64,000 nucleotides of DNA, from positions 11,892-75,891 of the forward strand of contig NZ_GG668583.1 of NCBI RefSeq assembly GCF_000160755.1. The letters are read 5' to 3'. Of the stretch, positions 1 through 9,885 are shown piece after piece (position 1 is the first letter of the stretch; every line of letters starts with the position of its first letter). The notes below the pieces were generated by a model, which was not told where the DNA came from, searched no databases, and saw only the letters and a program-made list of their open reading frames with translations. Source of the stretch: Proteus mirabilis ATCC 29906. Its GTDB lineage: Bacteria; Pseudomonadota; Gammaproteobacteria; Enterobacterales; Enterobacteriaceae. Both the position numbers and the translations under genes were made by a program.

Positions 1-17
1 CTGGCCTATAATAACGA

Positions 18-1046
18 TTATGGGTGAGCAATAAACCCAATAGCCTCATAAACCTTATCTAAGGTTGTTTGAGCGCGCGCTTTCGCCTTATCGGCACCTT
101 CTTTCATGATTTTATTTAATAGTGCTTCATCATTACGGAAGGTGTTAAAGCGTTCTTGAATATTTGTCAGCATATCTGATACAGCCTCAGCAACCGCGCC
201 TTTTAGATGACCGTACATTTTGCCTTCAAATTCAGCTTCGAGTTCAGGGATAGTTTTACCTGTTACACCCGCTAAAATATCTAATAAGTTAGAGACACCG
301 GCTTTGTTTTCTAGATCATACGCAACGCGAGGTGGCTCTTCTGAGTCTGTAACAGCACGTTTTATTTTTTTCGCCGCCGCTTTGGGATCTTCAAGTAAAG
401 CGATAACATTATTGCGGTTATCATCAGATTTAGACATTTTCTTAGCGGGATCTTGTAGTGCCATCACGCGTGCGCCACCTTTTGGAATAAAAGGATCGGG
501 TACGGTGAAAATGTCCCCATAGATGGCATTAAAGCGTTGGGCAATATCACGGCTTAATTCAAGATGTTGTTTTTGGTCAATGCCAACCGGTACTTGGTTG
601 GTTTGATAAAGGAGGATATCGGCTGCCATTAAGACGGGGTAATCAAATAATCCTGCATTGATATTTTCAGCATGACGAGCTGATTTATCTTTAAATTGGG
701 TCATACGGCTTAATTCACCAAAGTAGGTGTAGCAGTTTAGCGCCCAGCCTAATTGTGCATGTTGTGGAACATGAGATTGTACAAAAATTGTGCTTTTTTC
801 AGGATCAATGCCACAAGCGAGATAAAGAGCCAGTGTATCTAAGGTTCTTTTTCGCAGTTCGGTAGGATCTTGGCGTACAGTGATGGCATGTTGGTCAACG
901 ATACAGTAAATGCAATCGTAGTCATCTTGCATTTGTACCCACTGACGTAGTGCTCCCATATAGTTCCCGATAGTTAACTCACCAGAAGGTTGTGCACCAC
1001 TGAATACAATAGGCTTTTGAGCCTTTTTTTCTACTGAAGTCGTCAT
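18..1046 (-). CDS. trpS: tryptophanyl-tRNA synthetase
   Basis: Class I aminoacyl-tRNA synthetase that charges tRNA-Trp in the cytoplasm. The 342 residues show the HIGH-type signature as TIGN (residues 25-28) and a perfect KMSKS loop (203-207), and the length is slightly above the E. coli enzyme (334). It is the last gene of the aroK-aroB-damX-dam-rpe-gph-trpS series, starting 1 bp after the gph stop, so it is probably cotranscribed with gph and rpe. The stop codon (TTA on the + strand) is inside the window, so the gene is complete. Identification is near certain from overall similarity to the E. coli protein. Confidence 0.98.
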   Translation of the reverse strand: MTTSVEKKAQKPIVFSGAQPSGELTIGNYMGALRQWVQMQDDYDCIYCIVDQHAITVRQDPTELRKRTLDTLALYLACGIDPEKSTIFVQSHVPQHAQLGWALNCYTYFGELSRMTQFKDKSARHAENINAGLFDYPVLMAADILLYQTNQVPVGIDQKQHLELSRDIAQRFNAIYGDIFTVPDPFIPKGGARVMALQDPAKKMSKSDDNRNNVIALLEDPKAAAKKIKRAVTDSEEPPRVAYDLENKAGVSNLLDILAGVTGKTIPELEAEFEGKMYGHLKGAVAEAVSDMLTNIQERFNTFRNDEALLNKIMKEGADKAKARAQTTLDKVYEAIGFIAHP

Positions 1047-1047
1047 G

Positions 1048-1758
1048 TTAGTTCTGTTCCACTGTTGTCATTGACGTAATATCAAGGATAGAGAGCAAAT
1101 CAGCAAAATCGTCGAGTATAAAATCGGGTTTGCTATCTGCAATGGGTTCACCGTAGTTATAACCATAAGTTAACCCCACACAAGGGCACTGTGCTGCTTG
1201 AGCGGCGATAATATCGTTACGGGAATCTCCGACAAAAAGAAGCTCTTCTTTTTTAACACCAAACGTGCCCATTGTTAAATATAATGGTGCTGGATGGGGT
1301 TTTTTTTGTTTTACATCATCACCACCAAGCACCAATGAGAAGTCGTTGTCTATACCTAATTGCTTTAACAGTGGTTGGATAAAAGGAGTGGGTTTATTCG
1401 TCACTATGCCTAAGGAGAGAGAATACGAAGCAAGTTTTTCTAGTGTCTCTTTAACGTGTGGAAATAGATTGCTTCCTGTTTTGACAGAGTTTGCATAGCA
1501 CTCATCAAAGAGATCACGTACCTCTTTTAATAAAGTATCGGTGACATCTTTAACACCACTATGGTGCAGGGCGCGCTTTAATAGCATATCAACACCATTA
1601 CCAACCCAAATGGTGACATGGTGTTTATCCACTGTTGGGAAGCCTTTTGCTTTTAGTGCATAGTTTGTGGCTTCTGTTAGCCCAACAGCGCTGTCAGTTA
1701 GTGTACCATCAAGATCAAAAGCGATAGCACGAATACCTTTGAGTTTTTTTTCTGTCAT
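1048..1758 (-). CDS. gph: phosphoglycolate phosphatase
   Basis: HAD-superfamily phosphatase that removes 2-phosphoglycolate, for instance from repair of oxidised DNA ends. Motif I is DLDGTLTDS with nucleophile and acid/base Asp at residues 15 and 17; motif II lies in GIVTNKP, and motif III/IV spans the KKPHPAP and [12 protein letters not shown] segments. At 236 residues it is slightly shorter than E. coli Gph (252). The start codon overlaps the rpe stop by 4 bp, which implies translational coupling. The rpe-gph-trpS order is the same as in E. coli. Confidence 0.97.
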   Translation of the reverse strand: MTEKKLKGIRAIAFDLDGTLTDSAVGLTEATNYALKAKGFPTVDKHHVTIWVGNGVDMLLKRALHHSGVKDVTDTLLKEVRDLFDECYANSVKTGSNLFPHVKETLEKLASYSLSLGIVTNKPTPFIQPLLKQLGIDNDFSLVLGGDDVKQKKPHPAPLYLTMGTFGVKKEELLFVGDSRNDIIAAQAAQCPCVGLTYGYNYGEPIADSKPDFILDDFADLLSILDITSMTTVEQN

Positions 1759-2429
1759 TTCGATACCTTATCTAATTCTCGGCGCATATTGTCGATAACC
1801 TGTTTATAATCTGGCTGATTGAAAATAGCAGAGCCAGCAACAAACATATCCGCACCTGCTTGAGCAATTTCGGCAATATTATCAACTTTGACACCGCCAT
1901 CAATTTCTAAACGAATGTCATAGCCACCATCATCAATCATCTTGCGAACTTGACGTAATTTATCGAGTGTCTTTGGTATAAATGATTGACCACCGAAGCC
2001 AGGGTTTACTGACATCAGAAGAATAAGATCTAATTTATCCATTACATAATCGAGATAGTTGAGAGGCGTGGCAGGATTAAGGACTAAACCTGCTTTACAG
2101 CCACAATCTTTGATTAATTGAATAGTGCGATCAACATGCTCACTGGCTTCGGCATGAAATGAAATATAGGTTGCTCCTGCTTGTGCAAAATCAGGAATAA
2201 TACGATCAACCGGTTTTACCATTAAGTGGACATCAATAGGTGCTGTGATCCCGTAGTTGCGTAGCGCTTTACAAATTGGTGCACCGAACGTTAAGTTAGG
2301 GACATAGTGATTATCCATTACATCAAAATGAACCACATCAGCACCTGCAGCGAGCACTTTCTCCGTATCTTCACCAAGGCGGGCGAAATCTGCAGATAAA
2401 ATAGAAGGGGCAATCAGAAAATCTTTCAT
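1755..2429 (-). CDS. rpe: ribulose-phosphate 3-epimerase
   Basis: Interconverts ribulose 5-phosphate and xylulose 5-phosphate in the pentose phosphate pathway. The 224-residue TIM-barrel protein opens with [14 protein letters not shown] and has the metal-ligand segments [12 protein letters not shown] and DVHLMV, the phosphate loop [12 protein letters not shown] and the C-terminal GSAIF. Length matches the family. It overlaps gph by 4 bp and lies 44 bp downstream of dam, keeping the enterobacterial dam superoperon order. Confidence 0.98.
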   Translation of the reverse strand: MKDFLIAPSILSADFARLGEDTEKVLAAGADVVHFDVMDNHYVPNLTFGAPICKALRNYGITAPIDVHLMVKPVDRIIPDFAQAGATYISFHAEASEHVDRTIQLIKDCGCKAGLVLNPATPLNYLDYVMDKLDLILLMSVNPGFGGQSFIPKTLDKLRQVRKMIDDGGYDIRLEIDGGVKVDNIAEIAQAGADMFVAGSAIFNQPDYKQVIDNMRRELDKVSK

Positions 2430-2473
2430 CGCGTTCTCCTGACAACACTCCCATTGTCGGGAAGTGTTAACGA

Positions 2474-3289
2474 TTATTTATATAAGGCTAGTAATTCGTT
2501 CACTTTGCTACGACCTAGTGTGTTGCTACTAATTGTTCTTCTGACTTTCACACTATGTAGCTCTTTCGCGTCTACATACCACTCTTTTGTTAACGCAGTT
2601 TCATGATTTGATATTAACACGGGTATCTGTCTCTCGTAAGCCAACATTGAGGCAAGTTGAGCTAGATGCTGTTGTTCTTGGAAACTAAAGCTATTTGTAT
2701 GGTATGAGGTAAAATTTGCCGTCGGTGATAACGGTGCATAAGGTGGATCACAGTATACAACAGAACCTTTGGTGGCATTTGTCATGGTTGATGAATAGCT
2801 TTGGCAGACAAATAAGGCTTTTTGCGCTTTTTCTGAAAACCAAATCAATTCGTCTTCTGGAAAATAAGGTTTTTTGTAGCGACCAAAAGGAACATTATAT
2901 TCACCTTTGGAGTTGTAACGGCATAATCCATTGTAGCAATGACGGTTTAAGTAGAGAAAAAGCACACTGCGTTGGTATGGATCTGTTGATTGATTAAAGT
3001 CTTGTCGTAGTTGATAAAACTCTTCTGCATTATTCATCTGAGGGGTGAATAATAGTTGAGCATCCTTCATAAATTTTTCAGGATACAGTTTTACCGTATT
3101 ATAGAGATGGATGAGATCGCTATTTATATCGGCAAGAATATATGAATCATATTCTGTATTTAAAAATACAGAGCCAGCACCCATAAAAGGTTCAATTAAA
3201 CAGTTACCTTGAGGTAGATGACGCTTAATGTCATCTACCAAAGGGTATTTACCACCAGCCCATTTTAGGAATGCGCGTTTTTTTTTCAT
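2474..3289 (-). CDS. dam: DNA adenine methylase Dam
   Basis: Orphan N6-adenine methyltransferase that methylates GATC sites and supports mismatch repair, SeqA control of initiation and phase-variable gene control. The 271-residue protein begins [17 protein letters not shown], which aligns with the E. coli start; an upstream in-frame ATG six codons earlier (3307) would add MRNLDG and is less likely. The AdoMet-binding FMGAGS segment (35-40) and catalytic DPPY (181-184) are both intact. It follows damX in the aroK-aroB-damX-dam series. Confidence 0.97.
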   Translation of the reverse strand: MKKKRAFLKWAGGKYPLVDDIKRHLPQGNCLIEPFMGAGSVFLNTEYDSYILADINSDLIHLYNTVKLYPEKFMKDAQLLFTPQMNNAEEFYQLRQDFNQSTDPYQRSVLFLYLNRHCYNGLCRYNSKGEYNVPFGRYKKPYFPEDELIWFSEKAQKALFVCQSYSSTMTNATKGSVVYCDPPYAPLSPTANFTSYHTNSFSFQEQQHLAQLASMLAYERQIPVLISNHETALTKEWYVDAKELHSVKVRRTISSNTLGRSKVNELLALYK

Positions 3290-3370
3290 GCCGTCCAAAT
3301 TTCTCAATCGTTTCAGAGTCGCCGATTGTACTCTGTTTCAGACAGCATATCAGCGGTGAACATCGTTAAC

Positions 3371-4315
3371 TTATTTTTTTAGATCCTGATGAACATGTTT
3401 CATAGGTCTAACCCAAGGTTTTTTAGCTTGCACAGCCGCCGGTAATGAAGCCACGGCCTGTTTTGCTTCGCTTATATTACGATAGTTACCATAGATGAGT
3501 ACATACCAAGGATTACCATTACGCTGGGTTTTATAAATAGCGTAGTTTCCATTAAGATTTTTTTTAGCGAAAGCCTCTAACGTATCTTGGCGACTCGCAC
3601 CACTTAACTGCAAAGTATAATTTGTTGCAGGAATGGCTGCTAGGTTATTTGCTGATAAAGCTCCTGATGCAACGGGTTTTGTGGTTGGTTTTGCCACAGG
3701 CTTAGTCTGTGTGGTTGCAGGAGGTGTTACCGGCTTGGTTGGTGTAGGTTTGACCTCTGGTTTTTGTGTTGGTGCCGGTTGCGGTTTGGTCACCGGAGTT
3801 TGTGGCGTTGTCGGTTGGTTTTGTGTATTTTGCTGTTGTTGATTAACAGCTTGGTTAACACCTGCTTGTTGTTGATTGAGTGAATCAACAATATCTCCTG
3901 GGATCTCAACACGTTGACCTTGAGAGTCAATCATTGGGGGGAGATTTTGAGATGGCTGCGTTGTAGGCTGCTGTATTTGTTGGCCCGTCAGCTCCTGAGG
4001 TGTGGATGTTTGATTGTCTGTTGATGTTACTGAAGGCTGAGACAGTTCAATATTCTTTTCTGTTCCTGTTGTTGAGGCCGTTGTTTCTTTATCACTGTCT
4101 GGTGATTTCAGTGCAGAGCTTATCGCAATAATTAAAAGAATGAGAACCAGTACCCCAACACCTATCATCATCTGTTGACGGGATACAGAGAAACGAGCAT
4201 TTTTTAATGGGTTATTACGAGGTCGATTAGTGCGACGTTCGGGTCTATCCGAAGTATCAGGTTTGAGTGAGTTATCGCCACTCTTAATTTCATTTTCAGG
4301 TTTGAACTCGTCCAT
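3371..4315 (-). CDS. damX: cell-division SPOR-domain protein DamX
   Basis: Bitopic inner-membrane protein that goes to the septal ring through a C-terminal SPOR domain binding denuded peptidoglycan. Seen here are a charged cytoplasmic N-terminus, one membrane helix (about residues 49-69), a long low-complexity linker rich in Q, T and P (about 80-225) and a SPOR-like domain (about 230-310, with NYTLQLSGAS and WYVLIYGNY). At 314 residues it is clearly shorter than E. coli DamX (428), mainly in the cytoplasmic and linker parts. It sits between aroB and dam as in other enterics. Confidence 0.93.
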   Translation of the reverse strand: MDEFKPENEIKSGDNSLKPDTSDRPERRTNRPRNNPLKNARFSVSRQQMMIGVGVLVLILLIIAISSALKSPDSDKETTASTTGTEKNIELSQPSVTSTDNQTSTPQELTGQQIQQPTTQPSQNLPPMIDSQGQRVEIPGDIVDSLNQQQAGVNQAVNQQQQNTQNQPTTPQTPVTKPQPAPTQKPEVKPTPTKPVTPPATTQTKPVAKPTTKPVASGALSANNLAAIPATNYTLQLSGASRQDTLEAFAKKNLNGNYAIYKTQRNGNPWYVLIYGNYRNISEAKQAVASLPAAVQAKKPWVRPMKHVHQDLKK

Positions 4316-4469
4316 TATGCCCTCCGTCAGAGCGTCAAAAAGCGAAAGTTAGCCATTACCTCTAGTATAAGGATGAAACGCTTTTTCTGAAACGTCACAT
4401 TTGAGATTATTAACCAGAATTTTCCTTAAATAGACTTTCCAGTTTATCTCTCGTTAGGTGATGGTATGC

Positions 4470-5564
4470 TTAATTTGCATTAATGCATGATGTTATCGCT
4501 TTATACACTTGTTCGCGAGATATATCCGCACGTAGTTCTGATTGACCGATACCTTTTGGTAATACAAGGTGCAATTTACCCGCGGAAACTTTTTTATCTC
4601 GCATCATATGAGGTAAATAGTCTTCAGGTTGCATCTCATCAGGGCCATTGACGGGAAGATTTGCTGTTTTAAGTAATTGGATCACTCGCTGAGTTTCTGC
4701 CTGAGTAAATTGACCCAAATCTTGTGCGGTTTTAGCCGCCATAACCATACCCGCAGCGACAGCTTCACCATGTAGCCACACACCATATCCCATATGTGCT
4801 TCAATTGCGTGACCATAAGTATGACCTAAATTAAGTAAAGCTCGTAGACCACTCGTCTCTTTTTCGTCTGCTGCGACTACTTGTGCCTTAAGTTCACAGC
4901 AACGGCGAATACAGTAAGCCATGGCTTTAGGTTCAAGCGCTATCAGTTTATCAATATTGTTTTCAAGCCAGATAAAGAAGTCTTTATCTAAAATAATGCC
5001 ATATTTAATCACCTCCGCTAAGCCTGATGACAACTCACGAGGAGGAAGCGTTGCAAGACAATCGAGATCGATAACAACAGATGCCGGTTGATAGAAAGCA
5101 CCAATCATATTCTTACCCAGTGGATGGTTAACTGCTGTTTTTCCACCGACAGAAGAATCGACCTGTGATAATAACGTGGTAGGAACTTGAATAAAACGTA
5201 CACCACGTTGATAACTTGCAGCCGCAAAGCCTGTTAAGTCACCAATAACACCACCCCCTAGTGCGAGCAGTGTTGTATCTCGATTGTGATTTTTTTCTAA
5301 TAATGCAGTAAAGACATCATTCATTACCGTCAGGGATTTATACTGTTCCCCATCAGGTAAAATCACGCTATCAACCAAAACACCTTGTTGTTCTAAGGTG
5401 TTTGTTACCTTGTCTAGATAGAGCGGCGCAAGTGTCACATTTGTGACAATCATCACTTGTTGCCCTTTTTTTAAAGGTAAAAAGGTTTCAGGCTGGTGAA
5501 AAAGGCCAGAAGCAATGGTAATGGGATAGCTTCTTTCACCTAAAGTCACAGTGATTTTTTCCAT
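4470..5564 (-). CDS. aroB: 3-dehydroquinate synthase
   Basis: Second step of the shikimate pathway: converts DAHP to 3-dehydroquinate using NAD and a divalent metal. The sequence shows the dinucleotide loop segments LPDGEQYKS and [15 protein letters not shown], the metal ligands around [12 protein letters not shown], and H in [12 protein letters not shown] chose the start [15 protein letters not shown], which aligns with E. coli AroB and gives 364 residues; an ATG six codons upstream (5582) adds MKKAVA. It lies 52 bp after aroK and is presumably cotranscribed with it. Confidence 0.97.
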   Translation of the reverse strand: MEKITVTLGERSYPITIASGLFHQPETFLPLKKGQQVMIVTNVTLAPLYLDKVTNTLEQQGVLVDSVILPDGEQYKSLTVMNDVFTALLEKNHNRDTTLLALGGGVIGDLTGFAAASYQRGVRFIQVPTTLLSQVDSSVGGKTAVNHPLGKNMIGAFYQPASVVIDLDCLATLPPRELSSGLAEVIKYGIILDKDFFIWLENNIDKLIALEPKAMAYCIRRCCELKAQVVAADEKETSGLRALLNLGHTYGHAIEAHMGYGVWLHGEAVAAGMVMAAKTAQDLGQFTQAETQRVIQLLKTANLPVNGPDEMQPEDYLPHMMRDKKVSAGKLHLVLPKGIGQSELRADISREQVYKAITSCINAN

Positions 5565-5616
5565 AGCAACGGCCTTCTTCAAGTAGTCTTTACTTTCATC
5601 TCATCTAAAGAATTTA

Positions 5617-6138
5617 TTAGTTTTTCTCTAATAATTCAATAATTTGATTTGCAACGATTTTTGCACTCTGATCATCAGTATGAATGGTGATATCAGCAAT
5701 CTCTTCGTAAAGAGGATTACGTTCTTCTGCGAGGGTTTCCAGTACATCACGTACGGGTTCAACACCTTGCAATAAAGGACGTTTTTTATCTCGCTGAGTA
5801 CGAGCAAGTTGTTTTTCAATGTTGGTTTCTAAATAAACAACAACACCGCGTGCTGATAGTCGGTTACGGGTTTCTCTTGATTTCACCGAACCACCACCTG
5901 TTGCCAGTACAATGCCTTGCTTTTCAGTAAGTTCGTTGATTATTTTTTCTTCACGTTGACGGAAGCCTTCTTCGCCTTCTACATCAAATACCCAACCTAC
6001 ATCTGCACCTGTACGTCGCTCAATTTCCTGATCGGAATCATAAAATTCCATACTAAGTTGTTGAGCTAACTGACGACCAATAGTGCTTTTGCCGGCACCC
6101 ATAGGCCCAACCAGAAAGATATTACGTTTCTCTGCCAT
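5617..6138 (-). CDS. aroK: shikimate kinase I
   Basis: Phosphorylates shikimate to shikimate 3-phosphate. The Walker A motif GPMGAGKS is at residues 11-18, followed by shikimate-binding DSDQEIE and the ATGGGSV and RKRPLL-like lid segments. I set the start at MAEKRNIFL, giving exactly 173 residues as in E. coli; the longer in-frame ORF from 6192 adds 18 residues not found in the family. It is the first gene of the aroK-to-trpS series, and the long non-coding stretch upstream probably carries its promoter. Confidence 0.97.
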   Translation of the reverse strand: MAEKRNIFLVGPMGAGKSTIGRQLAQQLSMEFYDSDQEIERRTGADVGWVFDVEGEEGFRQREEKIINELTEKQGIVLATGGGSVKSRETRNRLSARGVVVYLETNIEKQLARTQRDKKRPLLQGVEPVRDVLETLAEERNPLYEEIADITIHTDDQSAKIVANQIIELLEKN

Positions 6139-6718
6139 GTTTTTGGTATTACTAAGATATTCGTTAATGATAACCCGCCCCGCCAAATTCATTCAGCGAC
6201 GGGACCTAAACTGAAATTTATGAGTGTTTATTTCATTCACGCCTGATAACGTGTGTATCTACTCTCATATTAAAACTGAGTTTTTTCAGTAGAACGCTAT
6301 TAAATAACCACGTGTTGTCGCAAGCGACAACACAGGATAAAAATCCCTTTGCCTACAGTACATAACAAGATATGACCTATAAAAATTATATTATCTTTGT
6401 TGGCAATGCGGAGATTCTAACACAATTTAGCCGGAAAACCGCATCTGATCACTTTGTCTTTTCTGTCATCAGTTGATCAATATTACATATAAAAAGCCCT
6501 ACCTCCAAGAAAGAGGAAGTGCATAAAATGTATCCGTATTATCGTTGTGATGTTTCAGGCCCACTCAATTAGCTAACCCTTGTAAGCTAAATCGTCCTCA
6601 GCGTCAAATCTATAAATAGAGATTATAAGAAAAAACAATGAATAACTTACAGTTTTATCTTGGCGGAAATAAGGTAATTGTTTGTATTATAATAAAAAAA
6701 TAAATCACACTAAGAAAA
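6139..6718. other. 580-bp intergenic region upstream of aroK
   Basis: No credible ORF in either strand between hofQ and aroK. It probably holds the aroK promoter (minus strand) and the 3' end of the hof transcript. A perfect 10-bp inverted repeat lies at 6312-6333. The rest is AT-rich with no other structure I can support. Confidence 0.7.
6312..6333. repeat. perfect 10-bp inverted repeat upstream of aroK
   Basis: GTGTTGTCGC, 2-nt spacer, GCGACAACAC. It would make a stable hairpin in RNA from either strand, but neither side has a good T-run, so a classical intrinsic terminator is not clear. It could end the hof transcript, structure the aroK leader or bind a dimeric protein. Confidence 0.6.
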
Positions 6719-7834
6719 TTAGATTAATTTGGGTGTAATAAAAATAACCAATTCATGACGACTATGTTGGTCACGCTTATGGCTAAAAAGTATCCCTAGT
6801 AATGGCAGTGAAGATAAAAAAGGAATTTTTGCTGCATGCTGTTGCTGCTTTTGTTGAAATATTCCTCCTAACATCAGAGTCTCACCATCATGAATAGTAA
6901 CTTCTGTCATTATTTCTTGTTTATCTATTGAAAGGTGTTCACTACCTCCTTGTACTAAGGCAATACCTGGTGTGTTTTGACTAATTTTTAATAGCAATCT
7001 AATTTTATTGCTTCTTTGAATGATCGGCGTTACCTCCATCCCCAAAACAGCCTCTTTAAATTCAACTCGGATGGTGTCGTTATCTCTGCTGACATAGGGA
7101 ATTTCGGTTCCTTGCTTGATAGATGCCGTTTTTTCATGTGCAGCCGTTAATCGAGGACTGGCAATGATGGCGAGTTGTTTCTCTTGTTCTAAGGCGCTTA
7201 GTTCTAATTCTAAAAGACGACTATTAATTCTGGCGATATTAAAGGCTATGTAATGTAAGGGGTTTTTTGTTTTTTGATGCAGTGCCAACGCGGCAAGAGA
7301 AGGTGCTGTGAGCGGTGCTGATGCTATGTTATGGGGTGTTGTAGTATTGTTTGATGTACCTTCTAAATTTGCCGATTTCATATTGAGTAATCCCCACTGC
7401 GTTCCTAACTCATTTAACGCATCCTGACTGCTACTGATGATATGTGCGGTAATATGTACCTGTTGCTGTGGTGTTTCTTTAATTTTTAACCAATCAGAAA
7501 TTTCAGTATGTGCTTTTTCTGTATCAATAATGGATAAGCTATTTGAATCTTTATCTATGGCTATTCGTCCATGATCACTGAGTAATGAAATTCCATAGTT
7601 CGTTAACTGCTGTGCCACGGTGGTTACATCAGCATACTGTAGTGGGTAGATACGATGGTGTAATGTGCTGTTTTGGTGTTGAAGAGTTTCACTATTATCT
7701 GTTTTATCAATGAAATGGTGAGTGTTATTACTATCAATAGGTTGTTCTGGATAAAAAGGATCTCTGGATTGAGCAAAACCAGCAAAGCACAAGATAGATA
7801 GTAGTAACAGCAAATAAAAAAAGACGCTTTTCAT
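6719..7834 (-). CDS. hofQ: HofQ, PilQ/secretin-family outer-membrane protein for DNA uptake
   Basis: Member of the type II/III secretin superfamily, orthologous by position to E. coli HofQ, which is needed for growth on DNA as nutrient. It starts with a signal peptide (FFYLLLLLSILCFAGFAQS), followed by a STN/N-domain-like part (YPLQYADVTTVAQQLTNYG) and the C-terminal secretin domain (IASPRLTAAHEKTASIKQGTEIPY, LMLGGIFQ, PFLSSLPLLGILF), ending in ELVIFITPKLI. At 371 residues it is shorter than E. coli HofQ (412). It is last in a hofM-N-O-Q series, 6 bp after hofO. Confidence 0.93.
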   Translation of the reverse strand: MKSVFFYLLLLLSILCFAGFAQSRDPFYPEQPIDSNNTHHFIDKTDNSETLQHQNSTLHHRIYPLQYADVTTVAQQLTNYGISLLSDHGRIAIDKDSNSLSIIDTEKAHTEISDWLKIKETPQQQVHITAHIISSSQDALNELGTQWGLLNMKSANLEGTSNNTTTPHNIASAPLTAPSLAALALHQKTKNPLHYIAFNIARINSRLLELELSALEQEKQLAIIASPRLTAAHEKTASIKQGTEIPYVSRDNDTIRVEFKEAVLGMEVTPIIQRSNKIRLLLKISQNTPGIALVQGGSEHLSIDKQEIMTEVTIHDGETLMLGGIFQQKQQQHAAKIPFLSSLPLLGILFSHKRDQHSRHELVIFITPKLI

Positions 7835-7840
7835 AATATT

Positions 7841-8374
7841 TCACTCTGACTTCAAAGGCGCTAGAACATTTGGTGTCGTTATGTCGACTAAATTCAATTC
7901 AACTGAGAGTAAATCAGGGGGGATAGGCGAAATGAGCAGTGCAGAAAGAGCGCAACCTGCTTGATGTAGATGCGCTAATAACGTTAGTAATTGTGAGTAA
8001 GAGAGTGAAAAACGTAGCTTAAAACTATTATCGACACTATGTTGCCAACTATGAGGTATCAAGTGATGGTTATCGATTATCTGTTGTAAACGCTGATAGG
8101 CTGAGCCTGTTTGTGGTGGAAGTTTATAGTCATGTTGTAACGCTTTTAATAAGGCTATAGCAGGAGACGAATGCAATATCGACTGCAGTTGTTGTATCTG
8201 CGTTTGGTGTTGGCTAATAAGCTGTTGTTGCGCGGTTATGTCCTGCTGATAGCCCGAAAAGCTGAATAGATAACATAACAAACTCACTATTATAGAAGGG
8301 GCTAAACTTAAGAGTGCCTTTTGCCAAAAAGGTAAAAGGGCGAAATAAATTACCCAATTAGTCTTTATTTTCAT
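7841..8374 (-). CDS. hofO: HofO, PilO-like inner-membrane assembly protein
   Basis: Small bitopic protein with one N-terminal membrane helix (about residues 20-42) followed by a coiled coil rich in Q/L/H and a small periplasmic domain, as in PilO/HofO. I place the start at MKIKTNWVIY (177 residues), with AGGA upstream; an ATG four codons earlier (8386) is also possible. It overlaps the end of hofN by 17 bp and ends 6 bp before hofQ. In E. coli hofP lies between hofO and hofQ; here there is no room for it. Confidence 0.85.
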   Translation of the reverse strand: MKIKTNWVIYFALLPFWQKALLSLAPSIIVSLLCYLFSFSGYQQDITAQQQLISQHQTQIQQLQSILHSSPAIALLKALQHDYKLPPQTGSAYQRLQQIIDNHHLIPHSWQHSVDNSFKLRFSLSYSQLLTLLAHLHQAGCALSALLISPIPPDLLSVELNLVDITTPNVLAPLKSE

Positions 8375-8957
8375 TGTTATCGACATCCTGTTCGCTATGC
8401 CTATGTTGAGATACTTGATATTGCCAACTCTGCCACTTACCAGAAAACCTTATTTCGCTGTAACGGGGATCTTGTTTGCTCTGTTGAAAAGAGGAGAGTG
8501 TTAATGATGTCAGGTTGGGGTGTTGGTTAACTTTAGATATAAAAGTAAGTGCCTGCTCACAAGGAAGCCGCACCTGAAGCGAAAATGTTGCATCATTTTC
8601 AGAAAACTGCGCGATATAACCTTCCGTAGGGAGCAGTGTTTCTAGTGCTTGAAAGAAAGCGAGGTAATTTAAATAGTGAAGCCAATGTTGATAATAATGC
8701 CAATAACGCTGTTGATATAAGCGGGTGACTTTCTGTTCATGTTGGTCATTGTGATATTGCTTTTGTAGTGAGTACTCACGTTTTTGATATTGTGATTGTA
8801 AAAGTGAGAGTGTTTTTACTTGTTGTACTAAATAATAAGCGTAGTAACCGCAAGCACTGAATGTAATAACAACGAGTATCATGCTCCAATAAAGCCACCG
8901 TTGTGCTTGATGTCGATATAAGGCTTGACGCCAAGGAAGAAAATTTATTTGATACAT
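8358..8957 (-). CDS. hofN: HofN, PilN-like inner-membrane assembly protein
   Basis: PilN-type protein of the DNA-uptake/type IV pilus-like apparatus. The start MYQINFLPWRQALYR matches the conserved INFLPWR opening of HofN/PilN, giving 199 residues; the longer ORF from 9056 runs back through hofM and is not used. One membrane helix (about 20-44) is followed by a coiled-coil and a periplasmic domain. The start overlaps the hofM stop by 13 bp. Confidence 0.87.
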   Translation of the reverse strand: MYQINFLPWRQALYRHQAQRWLYWSMILVVITFSACGYYAYYLVQQVKTLSLLQSQYQKREYSLQKQYHNDQHEQKVTRLYQQRYWHYYQHWLHYLNYLAFFQALETLLPTEGYIAQFSENDATFSLQVRLPCEQALTFISKVNQHPNLTSLTLSSFQQSKQDPRYSEIRFSGKWQSWQYQVSQHRHSEQDVDNNENKD

Positions 8958-9769
8958 GCTGTCTCCCAAGGACGCAAAGCTAAACCAATGGCAATTAGAG
9001 GTAGCGTCTTTTTGGGCGGTATAGACATAAATAGCCGCTCTTTTTGGGTTGGCCAAATAGGCATTTGTTGGCGAAAGTATTCTGCATTGTCACCTGAGAA
9101 ATAACATTGCTCCTGTGGCCAATGATGCTTGATGAGTAATTGCTGTAATTGTTTTTCTTGCTCTTGGTGGTCTTGATAAGAAAGAGTACCGTAATGGGGC
9201 ATCTCTTTATCTGCACAAACCCAAAGCATTTGATTATTTTGACAAAAAATTAATATGCTGTGAGGCGATATGTTGAGATGTGTGGCAACATAACGCAACG
9301 CACAAGCTGGAATATCAATCGCAGTGATGGTTAAGTTTATTTTGGCGAATAAGGCAATATAAGTCTCTATCAGTGTCTTGTTATGTAAATGGATGGCGAG
9401 ATGTTGGTTATGTTGCCGATAATCGAATTGTACCGCTTGTTTGGTGACTTGTTGATGAGATGTGGCTCGGAGTTGTGCTAATCGATAATAGGCTGCTGGT
9501 GTCAGGGAAATCAGGTTAGATAAGGCAATGGTATGATAACTTGCCACTGTATCGGGTAATGCCAATGCAATACGGTTGATTGGCGGTAGAGATTGTTGCC
9601 ATCGTTTTAAGATAGTTCTTAAATTTATATCACCTATATTATCATTAAGAGGTAAAGGGAATTGCCAAAATGCATTGATCTTCCATTGCTTATTCTGCTG
9701 AAATACTAAAACGGCATTGATATGATTGATATTAATTTCAATACCAATCTGATAATTATCTGTTTTCAT
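8945..9769 (-). CDS. hofM: HofM, PilM-like protein for DNA utilisation
   Basis: 274-residue PilM-like (actin/ATPase fold) cytoplasmic protein, identified by length, weak PilM-like pattern (IGIEININHINAVLV at the N-terminus, IALALPDTVASYHTI, IDIPACALRYVA) and position at the head of hofM-N-O-Q, divergent from mrcA exactly as in E. coli. It would link to PilN/HofN at the membrane. The family evolves quickly, so sequence similarity alone is weak and synteny carries most of the weight. Confidence 0.88.
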   Translation of the reverse strand: MKTDNYQIGIEININHINAVLVFQQNKQWKINAFWQFPLPLNDNIGDINLRTILKRWQQSLPPINRIALALPDTVASYHTIALSNLISLTPAAYYRLAQLRATSHQQVTKQAVQFDYRQHNQHLAIHLHNKTLIETYIALFAKINLTITAIDIPACALRYVATHLNISPHSILIFCQNNQMLWVCADKEMPHYGTLSYQDHQEQEKQLQQLLIKHHWPQEQCYFSGDNAEYFRQQMPIWPTQKERLFMSIPPKKTLPLIAIGLALRPWETACIK

Positions 9770-9885
9770 AAATGATATCCATATCTATTGAATGTGTAAT
9801 AGCCTATTTTCCAAGAGGCGTTACCTTTATACTACGCACTGTTTGTTTATAAACTGCCCAATTCACATTACATGGGAAATTTAAG

